Of a stretch of DNA of 64,000 nucleotides, positions 10,309 through 22,058 are shown piece by piece (the stretch's first letter is position 1; every line of letters begins with the position of its first letter). The stretch is from Pilatotrama ljubarskyi (Eukaryota > Basidiomycota > Agaricomycetes > Polyporales > Polyporaceae). The translations under genes were made by a program, and so were the position numbers. The DNA lies in contig MU277725.1 of the NCBI GenBank assembly GCA_022385805.1, positions 131,752 through 195,751 of the forward strand, given 5' to 3'. The notes under the pieces are model-generated. The model worked only from the letters and a program-made list of their open reading frames with translations. It did not search any database and was not told the DNA's origin.

Positions 10309-11093
10309 CGTAACAGACAGGGCTTCGTCAGAGTATATGAATTATCAGAAGGCAGCTTATGCGTTCATAAGGAGAGAAACAGATTAGGCCCAGCAGAAGA
10401 GGTGAGGGGAAGGAGGATCTCGGAGGCCAGTTTCGGTTCGCCGTGCCACAGCAAGCCCAATGCGGCAAGCGCTGCTACAGCCGGTCGAACTCTCTTTCAC
10501 CACCAGTGCCACCGCCGCCGCGGCGCTTTCATGTGCACTCAAGCCCACGCTGCAGTCAATCCCACAGAATTGGCTAATATGAACCCACGTGCATTCCAGC
10601 TCGGGGATGGAAGGTGCTTGGGAATCCTCAGGTACTCATGTAAAGGAGGGCTGCCCTGGCCACCGTAGTCTCTCCGACAATAACTATGATCGCATTGCGC
10701 CTATGATTCTTGAGCATAGAGTCGGTGCCGGCTTCGCCCATATCTTCTTTGTCCCTGGTGTACAATTTCGTGACTCGCCTCTCCGTAGATACTCTGAACT
10801 ACAGTACCAATTCTTGCATCTACCGTATGCCTCTTTGTGCTCGTCCCTCCCCCTGTCATAGAGCACATCGGAACGTCTGCCTAGGGGAGACTACGTATGC
10901 CTACGATCTCAGCTCTCCCCTTGACATTGACCAGACGAGATGCAATTTGGACCGGCGCGTGGCATTCCAGCTAGCTCTATCGAGATCTAGCTTGACCCCA
11001 GACTTCATCCTAGCTAAAACGCCTTTTGAGCTGCAACTACAACCTTTTCAATTTCTGCTGTATACGCGGAACGGTGGACCGTAGACTGCGACG
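10309..11093. other. Divergent promoter region
   Basis: This 785-bp stretch lies between the DnaJ gene (minus) and the MYND gene (plus), so it carries both promoters. No further gene was recognised. Confidence 0.45.
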
Positions 11094-11941
11094 ATGCCTC
11101 TTGACCGATGCTCAAAGTGTGGGCTTGCTCCTCCTACAGGCCTCATGAACTGTTCCGGCTGCCATGGCGCAACAGGGGCATACTGCGTATGTGCCGCCTA
11201 CCCCACATAACGCAGTCCGTCCAACTTGCTGTGCATCGCTGACGCAACCCGCAGTCGAAGGAATGCCAAACGGCGCACTGGAAGATCCACAAGCCGATGT
11301 GCAAGCCCCTAGCTGACGACGAAGTCTGGGGCATCAAAATTCTTGACAATCGCTACCAGCCCTGGCCGAGCCAATTCAAACACATCCTACTGAAGACCTC
11401 GCACCCAGTTTTCACGCAGGGCGAAGTCTGCCCTGTCACCGAAAAGTGTGGGTTTCCACTCATCATCTGGAGCGAGGCCATCCACGATGGCATCCCTGCC
11501 GCGGACAACAACCAGCCCGCGGTGTACCTCAGGATAGAGCCCCACAACGGGTTCGCTCCCTTGCAGTTTGTACCCTAGTACCATTGGAAGAGATTTTCGA
11601 CTGAACGATCCCTCTGCTCAGCTGGCAGATGACAGAGCCGGGCACGGTGAGTTGAGCTTGACGCAGCGCAGCGTTTCACGCTAATCCGAACTCTAGCCTC
11701 GGACACGAACTCACAGTGCATCGTAGTACGACAGGACCGCAAGCCGCTCACTAAGGAGGCCATAGAGATCGTCTACAACTTCCATTCCCATCTGCTCGAT
11801 CTCGCCGACCCGGAGAACGAGGCCAGTGGCCGTGGAGTATTCGGTCGGCCACTCACCCCCGAATGGCTGTTTTCCTTCGCTGATGAGTATCGGGCAGATG
11901 AGATGAGCCGCGGTCGCAAGGGTTTCGACTTCTTCCCTTGA
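11094..11941 (+). CDS. MYND-type zinc finger protein
   Basis: Four exons join in frame: 11094-11186, 11255-11569, 11622-11646 and 11697-11941, giving 225 residues. The N-terminus is a MYND finger: CSKCG, CSGCHGATGAYC, then across the first intron SKECQTAHWKIHKPMC, with the C-x2-C, C-x2-C, C-x3-C and H-x3-C ligand pattern complete. MYND fingers mediate protein-protein contacts. The rest (DNRYQPWPSQFKHILL, CGFPLIIWSEA, IVYNFHSHLLDLADPENE, PLTPEWLFSFADEYR) resembles the tail found in many short Agaricomycete MYND proteins but gives no enzymatic motif, and no SET domain is present. Exon 3 is only 25 nt; its phases fit both flanking exons. The cellular role cannot be read from the sequence. Confidence 0.82.
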
Positions 11942-12182
11942 CAGGTGCGAAGGTTGAAGTGCGTTCTGTTGGGCCGCGTCAAAATCCTTCGCTAGTATGT
12001 AGGTATGTTCTCCGCCTGAACATGCCCTGCGCAATCGCCTTCATGACACATACGCAGTCATAGAAATCGAAAGATGGAGTTGGGTATTATTAGACTATAG
12101 TTGAAGGAATACAAGACCGAGGCGCGCTGAAAGGGCGAAGAGCGAAGACATCACTGTCAGTGTCCGAGTCAGTCAGCCCGAG

Positions 12183-13613
12183 CTAGGCGCCGAAGGGATA
12201 AGTGAGTGAAGCTAGGTCCGGAGGGTAGTCAAACTCGTCGAGCACGAGATCTCCCTGTGAGAGTCGCAAATCCATAGTTCTTAGCATTGCCCAGTCTTTA
12301 AAACCGGATGCGACACTCACCTTGAAGACAATTCGCAGAACCCCTCTGGCGTCGATCTGCGAGAGCACTCGCCGGAAAGTCCTGGTTAGCGCATCCTCGT
12401 TCTCCTTGGGTAGGCTGCTCAACGAGCAGACCTCGAGCGTCATACTTTTAAAAGATGGTAAGCTCGCGATGGCTGCATCCATGGAGCGCCACAGCGTTGC
12501 ATTGTGAGTGACATCCACTCCGCCTCGCCTAAGGAAAAACGGGACCTTCAACGTGAGATTTCGGAGGCGAGGCGGCGGATGACGAGCCAGGATTTGTGTA
12601 TACGCGGTAACCGCCGTGAAGAAGCACTTGTGCCCGTCCGTCTGATAGCTGAGGTAGCTGTAGTTCAGGTGAAGGCGGAGGGACTCCAGCTTTGTGCAGT
12701 TCGCGAGGACGAAGCTGCACCACTGAGAGTCGTCTGCTACGGAGACAGTGAGCGACTGCTTCAGTACAGGCTAACCACGCAGCTCACCGGACGTGCTCCG
12801 CTCCCAAAATTGATCGATTGGCTCAAGTTCGAGTCGTTTCAATTGCGGCCCTACGTCAGCGAGAAAACGACCGGACTCTTGTACCTCGGTCCAATCGAAC
12901 CATGTCAAGTGGACGGACTCAAGCGCATCGCGGAAATTTGCGGAGGAGCGCAGGAAGTCAGACAGCATTTTCGTCGAGCGCGCTCCCAGCATATCGAAGT
13001 GCAGATGCCTGACCTCGGTCGTCGACGGCTGCGCTATCGGCGGAGGCCGTGCAGTCTCGATGTCCCAGAATCCTCCGTACGTCAGCTCGTCCACGGCGGC
13101 AAAGATGTTCAGCACTTGAAGCGTGGGCGACATACAGTCGTCGTGGAAGCGGCATCCGGTAATGCGCAATGAACGAAGGCGTGGTCTCGACACGACCGGC
13201 ATCGCAAGGTCCAGTGTCGCTGGGGCCGTACGAATACGTACCCCCGTCATGGTGAGCCGTTCCAAATGGGGGAGCATCGTGAGCATCTCGCGAACGCGCA
13301 GCACGCTGACTTCTTCCGGACGTCTCTTCTCCTCGACGCCGCACGCAGGCTCGCAGCTAAGCGCAAGGTCGCGGATATGTTCACAGACACCAGGACTCGT
13401 CTTGAGGAAGTCTGCAAACGCGGCGAACCGACTGTCGCGAGCGGTGGACGCGACCTCCACGGAGCGAAAGAGGTGCGAGTGCGCTGCACGGAGCCACCGA
13501 TGGCAGACGAGCGAGCAAGCGAAGAGGGATGCCTGGTCGTCCGCGAGGTGGTCGATGACGAGATAGTCGAGCTCTGCAGGTAAGCGCGCGGTGTTCCCTT
13601 TGTCGGTTTGCAT
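12183..13613 (-). CDS. F-box protein with leucine-rich C-terminal region
   Basis: Three exons join in frame: 12788-13613, 12321-12736 and 12183-12254, giving 437 residues. Residues about 10-50 (LPAELDYLVIDHLADDQASLFACSLVCHRWLRAAHSHLF) are an F-box of the type abundant in Agaricomycetes, which docks to Skp1 in an SCF ubiquitin ligase. The remainder has irregular Leu-rich segments with a degenerate LRR rhythm (LPHLERLTMTGVRI, RLRSLRITGCRFHD, LTLKVPFF), expected to bind a substrate. The last intron begins GTGAGT after VFK and ends CTCACAG. This type is a large, fast-evolving family in basidiomycetes, so no specific substrate can be proposed. Confidence 0.8.
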
Positions 13614-14247
13614 GAAGAAGCTGTGCGAGTATCTGGCGACGATGTGTCGTCAGATAACGTCCGCTCAGGATCCAGTAGAAGATGCGCACTCACGGGAGGG
13701 TACGATACTAGTCTTCTGTGGCTGCACGTACTTGCTATCCCAACTTGGCGAATGTTCGGGGAGCGGAAGTGAGTGGCTGACGTTGAGTAGAACATATCCA
13801 CTTTTATGACTTCTGCAGGGATGTCAAGCTTGGATGTGAAATCGGTCTAAGTAGGAGAATGGCGGTGATCCGGCCCACACGCTTTGCATGTATCAACAGG
13901 TCCAACCACCGTATCCAAGCGGATTTCTGGCTGATCAATCGCTGCGTCGATGCATACTTGCCATGGACTCTTCCGAGCTTATATGTGGTACATGCAGAGT
14001 CTCTCGAACAGATGTAAGATGGTGGCTGAGAGAACAGAGCGGCTGTTTGCTCCTATTTGAGTTTGCTGCCACTCCTTGGCTTCATCGAGCGCTTACCACT
14101 CATCGAGCTCTTGATCATCATCGAGCTTGGGCAGCTGCATCAATGAACGATATATGCAACTCGGTTATTATAGGGATTATACTGTATGTAAAGCTGAATT
14201 AGGTCAAGTCCATGCGTTGCTTGTCATGAATCGACGTAAGATGATTC
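13614..14247. other. Intergenic, promoter of the F-box gene
   Basis: No gene was recognised. The right boundary is the 3' UTR hairpin of the small hydrophobic protein gene. Confidence 0.4.
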
Positions 14248-14295
14248 AGGGCTCCGGGAACATTCTAGCTAGATATCTGCTCTTCCCGGAGCCCT
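14248..14295 (-). repeat. 13-bp stem-loop directly after the stop of the small hydrophobic protein gene
   Basis: AGGGCTCCGGGAA (14248-14260 on plus) is the exact reverse complement of 14283-14295, around a 22-nt loop. On the transcript of the minus-strand gene it starts three nucleotides after the TGA (14299-14301), so it would fold as a strong GC-rich hairpin at the start of the 3' UTR. Confidence 0.7.
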
Positions 14296-14298
14296 CGC

Positions 14299-14720
14299 TC
14301 ATACAGCAGCTCTGCAACAAAATCCGTCAGTCCTTCGTCCACGGGTTGACATCTCACGGTGGAGACGGCACTCACCCGCAACACAGCCCGCATGTCAAGC
14401 ACGCTATCAGGCTCGCTATAGCGTCAAAGATCGCTGTGGCAGGCCGTCAGAACCAGAACTTCCGCGTCAACTAGAAGAGAGGCTCAACCTACCCGTGAAG
14501 ATACACACGACGCAGTCGACTATCCCCGTTACGACAGCCACAATCGCATCTGCGATGCACGCAAACGCGTCTGCCCACCATCAGTAAGCCCTTGCCCTGC
14601 GTGCTGAACGCTCAACAACCCGGACGGCGTACCTGCTATACAAGATATGATGATTCTGTCGCGTCGCAAAGGTTAGCTTGGCGTCCAATACGCGGAAGGC
14701 CAAGCGAACACCTACCCCAT
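14299..14720 (-). CDS. Small hydrophobic cysteine-rich membrane protein, 58 aa, five exons
   Basis: Five exons with canonical GT-AG introns join in one frame: 14716-14720 (ATGGG), 14633-14655, 14493-14570, 14376-14433 and 14299-14311. The protein starts MGIIISCIADAFACIADAIV and continues with repeated Ile/Val/Ala/Cys segments, then LTCGLCCGAAV at the end. It is almost entirely apolar, with periodic Cys, and would lie in a membrane. I recall short basidiomycete proteins of this look (MG-start, repeated CIADAI or IFDAI units, a terminal CGxC) without a known function. Consistent splice phases over five exons and a TATA box upstream support a real gene. A hairpin follows the stop directly. Confidence 0.72.
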
Positions 14721-15260
14721 AGTGTACAAGATCGAAGGACAAGACAGGGTATGTTGTTGGTGACGCCATGCTCCTGGTCCTGCTCTTTATACGCCCCGCG
14801 GGCGCACTTTGGGCAAGCTCCCAATCTGCTGCATGGAGTGACGTAGGAGGACTCCTGCGGTTGGATCCGCCTTACACCCTCGAGGAGTCGAGTACAGTAT
14901 GGTCTAAACTTGGGCAGCCCCACCCAGCACAGCCTCTAGGTCGCTCCACTTCTCATTCTATCTTTAGCGCAAGCACCTAGGCTACGTCGAGGAAGGAATC
15001 GTGCAACATAGCATACTCGAGAGAAATATCTCAAAGCTCGTGTAGATTGCTCGAGAAACTAGGAATGCGAGTTAACTATGGATACATGCGAGATACTCTA
15101 AAGCAGTCTATGTGCTGTACGACGTCTACAGATATCGTGAATGCGATGAGAACGTGAGCTAATTATCGTGATGCGAACCCAGAACCAGAGAAGAGACGAT
15201 GCGAATGTAGAAAAACCAATGCCCGGAAAGCGGGAAGAACAAACCTCTATGACCAAACCT
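14721..15260. other. Promoter of the small protein gene and 3' flank of the MFS gene
   Basis: The left part holds the TATA box at 14786-14792. The rest is without recognisable coding content. Confidence 0.45.
14786..14792 (-). promoter_or_regulatory. TATA box of the small hydrophobic protein gene
   Basis: The minus strand reads GTATAAAGAG about 66-72 bp upstream of the ATG at 14720, a good core-promoter position for a start site near 14755. Confidence 0.55.
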
Positions 15261-17364
15261 TCAAACGTTCAAGTCCCCGCTCGTGCTGCCCCGTCCCTCG
15301 TGAACGGTCGTATGCTCCGAATCATGGAGCGCCTCGCGCGATCTCCTTCCATCCACCCTCTCGCGCATCTCCTCGTCAACGCGCTTGGCCGCCACCACAT
15401 CCTTCTCCTCCCCCCTCTCCTCCAACACCTTCCCTTTCCCCTTCACCTCCTCCTCAAGCTCCTCGACGGCGCCCTCCTTGCTCCTACGGTAGAACACGAC
15501 CATCGCGATCCACTCCACGCTCACAATCGCGAGCAGGAACCAGAACGCAGCCGCGCGCCCGGCGTACGACTGCGTGCCGCCATGGTTCGCCTCGACGCTC
15601 GACTCGATCGAGCCGACCGCGGAGATGCCGACCGCGGAGCCGAGCTGCAGCGCGCCATTGAAAATCGCGCCGACCGTGCCTGCCATCGACGCCGGACTCG
15701 TGCGGAAGATTGCGATGCTGCGAGTCACGCGTGTCAGCGACGGTTGCGTGCGTGTGGCAGGGAGAGGATGAATACTCACTTGGTGTGCGTGTAGGTGAGC
15801 ATAGCACCGCCAGAGCCGAGGATAAACGCGGGGAAGATGAAGGACCAGTACCGACTTGGGGCATCCGCGAGGGCAAGGAGCACCGTCGCGATGATGCACA
15901 TCCCCTCGCCGAACAGGATGATCCACTTCGGATTGATCACGCGCGAGAGCGAGCCCGTGAAGCTCATCGCGAACGCGAGCACTCCGATCGGCAGCCTAGT
16001 AGACCCGTCAGCACGCTAGACCCTGCAAGAGTAGAGGCGGACAATACTCACATGTGTACAGCGGTGGAGATGACGCTCCAGTGCCAGACATCCTGCCAGA
16101 GCGTGGTGTAGAGCGTGAACACCGTGACCCACCAGAAGAAAGGCATGAGCGCCGTCCCGAACAAGACAGCAAAGTTCGGCAGGAACCACGTCCTCGGGGG
16201 AATGGCCGCCTTGTCTGCGGGAATGGTCGTCTCGTAGTAAAAGAAACCAGCCACCATGAAGATGGAGATAATGAGCGGCGCGAGCACGCTCGCGGACGCC
16301 CAGCCCGACGTGGTACCCGAGGTGATCGCGAAGATGAATAGGATGAGCGCCGCTGCACGGACCGTCAGCATACAGCCACCTCCTGCGCGTCGCCGTGACG
16401 CACCTGTCAAGATAGAGACGCCGATGATGTCAAGACTTCTCCAGCGCGCCTCCTTCCGGTCAACGTCCTCCAGGCGGGGCTCTTGGGTTGGGATGAGGAG
16501 GATGCAGCTCGCCGCGATCGGCAACGCAATAAGCGCCACAAACCAGAAGACCCACGACCACGACGCGAACTGGACGAAAATAGCGCCAATCGTCAAACCC
16601 AACACTATGACATATTAGCCAACATGTTACGATAGGAGTGATTTGCGGCTACTCACCATTTCCGACGGCACCACAACCGCCAAAGACACCGATGGCACGC
16701 GCCTGTTCGCTCGGGTCCGTGAACACGTTGACCAAGAGCGTGAGGGCAGAAGGGATAGTCATGGAAGCGGCTGCAGGTCGCGGAGTGGTGAGCCGATGGT
16801 GTTGAACATCCAGTACGGGAGCCAACTCACCTATCCCCATGAGCGCGCGCAGGACGATGAGCGGGATCTTATTGGTGACAAAGCCGGCCCCTATGGAAAG
16901 AATACCCAGAACGGCCACACCGCCGATGAAGGCGAATTCTGAAATGGGCGTCAGCGATCGCACCAACATCTCATCGTGCAAAGGGAAGCGACTTACTCGG
17001 ATTGTACACGTCGCTGATTCGACCGCTCTGAACAGAACGGAATGTTCAGCGAACAGTCTTTTCATAGCACACCGGCGGCACTCACGATAAGCAAGAAGGA
17101 CGCGAAGGTGAGCTGGAAGGCGCTGATGATCCACGTGGACTCGGCCTCGGACATCTTGAGCGATATGACCAAGGACGGGATGGCGGAGAAGAGGGCAGAG
17201 TTGTTGAACGCATCGAGGAATTGAGCGAGACAGAAGATGAGAAGGAGCACATATCGCCGCACGGGCGAGTACTTCTGCGGCACGCGACCGTCGACGAGGG
17301 TCTGTGCGGGGGACAGCGGGGTGGACGCGCCGGTTGGCTTAGAGTTACTGGTAGGCGCGAGCAT
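15261..17364 (-). CDS. MFS transporter, DHA2-type (14-TM) multidrug exporter
   Basis: The gene runs from the ATG at 17364 to the stop at 15261 in about nine exons, and all junctions checked keep frame. After a Ser/Pro-rich cytosolic head, membrane segments include YVLLLIFCLAQFLDAFNNSALFSAIPSL, WIISAFQLTFASFLLI, FAFIGGVAVLGILSIGAGFV, IPLIVLRALMGIAASMTIPSAL, LGLTIGAIFVQFASWSWVFWFVALIAL, a central FMVAGFFYYE stretch and a last AAAFWFLLAIVSVEWIAMVVFYRR. The SGRISDVY motif (motif A type) and GCGAVGN/LGLTIGAIF (motif C type, antiporter) place it among proton-coupled exporters. The tail is charged and Glu/Lys-rich. The substrate cannot be told. A frameshifted paralogue lies at 23790-25719, beyond the transposon. 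Confidence 0.88.
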
Positions 17365-18084
17365 GTCTTCTCGTTAATGCGCTTGTCTCGTGGTCTAGTG
17401 GAGAGTATGGTATCAGGGCGAAGCCGAAAAAGCAGATTCAGACGGTCCTCGGACGAGGAAAGCGCGAAGACGGCTCGAGCTCAGTCGCGAGCGGGGCTTT
17501 TGTCGTGAAAGAGTCGCGTGTCGTCGCGGTGTCGTGTACAGAAACGGTGGCGAGTCGGGGAGAGTGACCCCGCACCGATGTTTTATAGCTGCCCCGGGCG
17601 CGCCATGGGGGATGCGAAGAAGAGCTGGAGCTGTGTCATTTCCCGGCCGGAATCGCTGACTTATCGCGGCTGCCGTCCATTTTGACTCGTCGATGGCTGC
17701 TCAGAACGGTCTCGAATCGTCCCCAGCCAATCACCGCGCGTCCTGGGCGTTATCCTCGTCGTGAAACCCTGAACACTCGGTGAAGAGAGACAAATTCGTA
17801 TGGACGGATTACCTTTTACGTACTTGTCTGACAAATCTGAGATCACCGCGTCGTCCACGAGCCCCGCGGAGGATCGTCGGCTGTATTCTTAGCCTCTGAG
17901 CTCTCTCCGCCGCCACCTCCCCGCGACGTCAATCGAGTATCAATCCCGGCTTGCAACATATATACCGTACCGCACTCAACTCTGCCAAGCTTGGAACATG
18001 GAGCTATGGTCTCACTGAGCACCAATACTCTGCAAAGAAAGCCCGATACACCTGGGCTTGCTGGCGCCGGCGCGCCAACCAGCA
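17365..18084. other. Promoter region of the MFS gene, left flank of the hAT element
   Basis: The minus strand reads CTATAAAACA at 17580-17589, about 217 bp upstream of the MFS start. No gene was recognised. Confidence 0.45.
17580..17589 (-). promoter_or_regulatory. TATA-like box of the MFS gene
   Basis: CTATAAAACA on the minus strand lies about 217 bp before the ATG at 17364. The rather long distance implies a 5' UTR near 190 nt. Confidence 0.35.
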
Positions 18085-18092
18085 GTACACAC
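18085..18092. repeat. 8-bp target site duplication, left copy
   Basis: GTACACAC directly precedes the left end of the hAT element and is repeated exactly at 22051-22058. Confidence 0.9.
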
Positions 18093-21000
18093 CAGTGTTG
18101 TTATGACCCAGGTCATGACCGGCGGTCATGACAAGCTGGGCGTACCTTGACTGAGTCATGCCCAATGGGACAAGGTCAACGCAAAGGGGGCAAGCGCCGG
18201 AACCTTGACCCGGAGCCGTGGCATTGGGCACGCGTCCTGAGGACGTCTGAGTCGTGTCCACACCGCGACTTGAATCAACTCCGGGTACTCAGGTAGCATG
18301 GTTACTGCCTGGTAATGATCATTAACAGAGCATATTGCAAAGTGGACATATGGTATAGACAGGCTTCAGCTGAGAAACATAAGACTAAGTACCACCGCTG
18401 CAAGCCCGACGCCACACCGTGCAAAGGAGGCCGAGACTCAGACAAATATTACTGATGAAACTCGCCGTGCAGTAGGATTATAATGAAATAGAAATATGAA
18501 CTTCACTTGTGAGTATGTCTGACATTACTCGGAGTCGTCAACCAAGGTCGTCGAGCTTGCACTGGTAGTATCCTGCGCCGCATAGGATGCCAATAGGTCA
18601 TCTGCCTCGTATCTGACGCGCTCCTTCTCGAGATTAGCCCTGCTCCGAGTCCAGAACGTCATCAACGGGTTGTCGGATACTGAACTAGACGACACCCGAG
18701 CGCGAGACACCGGGGATGGGTACGCAAAGATGTATTTGAGCTCGAAGGCCGCAGCACCTCGTGGAACGGGGAGGGTATCGGCCGGCGGCAGCAGTGAGGC
18801 AGACTCGAGATCCCCAGAGAGCGAGTCAGCGGCGGGAGCATCTGACTCTGCTACATCGGTGTCGGCAGCCTCTTCCGCGACCAATTGAAAGAGCTCCGCA
18901 GCGACAGCGTGGAAAGACAGAGCATCCGGCCCCCCGGCGACAGACTCAGGCTCGGAGGCCATGTCAGAAGGCACAGACTCGGAAGCGACAGTTTGGGATG
19001 TGAGGTCGGCCGTGGTACAAGTGGGTGTTTCAGCGATGGGGGGGACGTCTGACCCTTCGACCTCCTCGCCGGCAGCCTCCTTCTTCCCGAAATGGCGAGG
19101 CTGTTGCTGACGTCCCGTGCCATGGGTGCGGTTGATATGAGCCTTGACGAGCACGACCTTCCTCGACTTCTCGACACCGAGGCGATTGCGGTGCTTTGTT
19201 TGTACAATCCCGAGGAGGCTGAACAGCCGTTCGACACCGGCTGAATTGGGAACTATTGCGAACAGCCGAAGTGCGAATTTGACAAGTCCGTTTGCACCGG
19301 AGACATCGTGAGTGTCGATGCCACGCCATATTGTCATCATATTGATAGGATTTCCCTGTATAGTAGTAATGGTGAGCCGGTGCACGTTCGCATGAGTGAT
19401 CTGCGGGGCAGTGCTATACTCACCGAGTGCTCTGCCATCTGTGCAATCTCCTCAAGGCCCATGGCTTCATCTGACCATTCACCGATACCACTCAGGTACT
19501 CAATGAATGCCGCGTAGAGTGCTGTGACGTCTGCAGGCGTTGGCATCTCGATCATTCGAATATAGTTGCGCTTGAACATTTGCCAGAGAGATTGACACGT
19601 GAAAAGAGGATTGTTCTTGCGAAGGGGAGCGAGGCGGAGGAACGGATTCAACACGATAGCCAAGATGTACAGATCCCGCTCGCTCCCGACCTTCCTCCAT
19701 CGCATCTCCAAGCTCTTGTGCATAATCGCGCGTACGGTCTCATCAAATCGGGAAGTGTCGCTGTAGACGTGATAGAGGTTACCGAGGGTGACCAGGACGA
19801 CATCAAGCCGAGCATTGTCCCCCTGCGTAGCATTGCAAGCGATGGCGAGAGGCTCAAGGTGTGTACGTGCCCTATTTAGTATCTATCAGCCAAATTAGAT
19901 CGTATAGGTGAATCCCATGACTCACTCGCGAAGCAGGCTCCAGAACAACGGCTCCTCAAGTTTGCCAAGGAGGTTCTTCGCCTTCTCGACTTGGGACCGC
20001 TCCTTGCCAGCACACGTGACGAGCTTCGCCTTCGAAGTAACAATGCAGACGCGCATGGCATCCTCTGTCTCAATCAGACGATCTCCAGAGAGGTAGTGTG
20101 ACGTCCAGCGTGTGGGAACGGGGCGGAATAAGGCGAGAACGCGACCGTACTGCCGTTGCTGCTCCTGGCGAAGAAGTGCGAGCGCACCGGTGTGGTTGTT
20201 GAACCACTTGATGACCTCGAGGGCGACATCCAGAACGCCCACAACCGGTAACTTCGCCTTGAGGTAGTCACCAACAGTCAAGCGGATCTGAAGCAATCTT
20301 AGTTCTTGATCTGGCGCAATGAGCGTTCAAAGTATACCTGGTGTGACCAGCAGTGAGGCGTGGCAAGGTCAGGCCGCTTGGCCCTCAGGAGGCGACGCAT
20401 CTTCGCACAATCGCCGCCACCATCCGTGCACCATGCGGCCAGAATGATGTTGAGAACCTTCTCACAAAAGTCGATCTCGGCATCGACAATTTTGAGAAGG
20501 TTTTCTGCCGTCTTGGGCTGTTCCGTTACATCGTGTGAGTGAAGGATGTAGGGCTGCATACGGATATGGTGGTCAGCCAGCTGCTCGCCATCAAACATGC
20601 CAGGGAGGGTTAGTACACGTACATCGTACTCCGCATTCACCATTGACGCGATGATTGAAGCCTTTGAGATGCTCTTCCAGCCATCAGACTGCCCTGTTCC
20701 GTACCGTCCCTGAAGATGTATCTTCATCCCCTCGACAACGCGGTCCGCCTCAGCATCCAGGATGCGGCCTGAGACAGCCTGACGACTGGGAAGCTCCGAG
20801 CCAGGGATCCACTTCGTGAAGAAGTACCGCCAGTAGGGTGCCTCAGCCAATCGAAAGGCACAATTGCCAGAGAGGAGAAGCTTGCAGAAATCTGTTTGGA
20901 ACTCGTCCTTTAGACGAGGAGGGAACGCAAGTGCATCCGAGCCAACCCCAAGGTATGCCGCATACTCGGATTCTGACTCCGATTCCGTGTGCGTCCGTTT

Positions 21001-22050
21001 GAGTGGTGATGTGCTGCTCGATCGGTCGGAGTTCATATGCATGAACCTCGTAATTGGAGAGGAGGCCAGACCAGCACTAGGCGGCGCAGGGGAGAGAAGC
21101 AAGGTGTCAGAGCGTGCAAGAAGTCGACTTCCGCCAGGCAGAGGTGTCGGGGTGGATGGGGAAGAGGACATGCCAGTAAGGGAAGGACCAGCACCGCCGA
21201 CGGCGAGCGGAGAGAGAAGCAGGGTCCGCCGAGTCTGGACACGGCTCCCGAGATGCTGGTTCTCCTTGTTGCCGTCGTATCTCGACTTTGGTGGAGTTCT
21301 ATGCTGCTTGAGGAGCACTGCGTGGTCATGGACACTCTCTGTAACATTCTTGCAGTTTGCCAGATGCGTGATGAGTGAATCCAACTTCGAAACAATCGGC
21401 TTAGGCAACATGGACCCTGGGTTTGCGAGAACTGATTTTGTCGAGACCGAGCACAATAAGATAATGCGTGACATGCAGTTGTTATTGGGAGAACGCACTA
21501 TCTGCCTGTATGGCTTCTGCTTCGCGAAGCACGTTCAGCTCATGGGCTTCGAAACGTCTAACCTCATCCTGAACGATGGCCTCGACCTGTGCTTCCAGGC
21601 AACGCTTACACCAGCGATTCCAATGCGATTTGTTGTTACCAGGACGTGTTCCATTCCCAAGGAACTGGTTCTTCACCCATTCGTCGTTTCCGAGCTTGTT
21701 CGCAACAGCAGGCGGTGTCTGTGGCGGCATTATGGAGATACCAGCTACCAGCTCACTTCGAGTCGTGTAGGGATAGGGTGAAGAGAGATAAATGCCAACA
21801 CACTTGCTGACCGACTCGTCGGCCCAAAATCCCTCGCAACCAATGCAGCCAATCTCATTGCACTCAGGCTGAGATGGATACCAGTCCGCTACAACGTTCA
21901 AGCCACTCCTCTGTCGATCCCGCCGGCACGGACACCTCGGGCATATCACGTGCTGACCCTTGACTCACTGTCATGACCGCGTCCTGACTTGACTCGGTCA
22001 AGAATGCGACCTTTCGGTCGTGACCTTAACCTTGACTCTGAACAACACTG
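18093..22050 (-). mobile_element. hAT-superfamily DNA transposon, 3,958 bp, apparently complete
   Basis: The ends are perfect 10-bp terminal inverted repeats: CAGTGTTGTT at 18093-18102 and its reverse complement at 22041-22050. They start with CAGTG, as hAT ends often do. The flanks are an exact 8-bp duplication, GTACACAC, the hAT target-site length. Both subterminal regions are crowded with TCATGACC/GGTCATGAC and TTGAC motifs, the probable transposase binding sites. The element encodes a spliced transposase with the hAT C-terminal dimerisation domain. Exact TIRs and target duplications suggest recent insertion. It lies between an MFS gene and a decayed MFS paralogue. Confidence 0.93.
18525..21730 (-). 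CDS. hAT transposase
   Basis: The coding region is split into several exons on the minus strand; starting at MPPQTPPAVANKLGND (ATG at 21730) is likely, though the frame is open upstream to 21949. Blocks in order are: a BED-like N-terminal part with HWNRWCKRC; a Ser/Pro-rich linker; CKLLLSGNCAFRLAEAPYW; SGRILDAEADRVVEGMK; GQSDGWKSISKASIIASM; WCTDGGGDCAKMRRLL, carrying the catalytic Asp region; HCWSHQVYFERS; VPTRWTSHYLS; then the dimerisation domain with NSAGVERLFSLLGIVQTKHRNRLGVEK. A long acidic Ser-rich tail ends DSE at 18525. No internal stop or frameshift was noticed in these blocks, so the element may be autonomous. Splice sites between exons were only partly resolved. Confidence 0.85.
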
Positions 22051-22058
22051 GTACACAC
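22051..22058. repeat. 8-bp target site duplication, right copy
   Basis: GTACACAC directly follows the right inverted repeat of the hAT element and is identical to 18085-18092. Confidence 0.9.

Noticed and set aside
20864..21781. 305-codon plus-strand frame inside the hAT element
   Set aside because: It runs antisense to the transposase exons, which carry the real hAT motifs.
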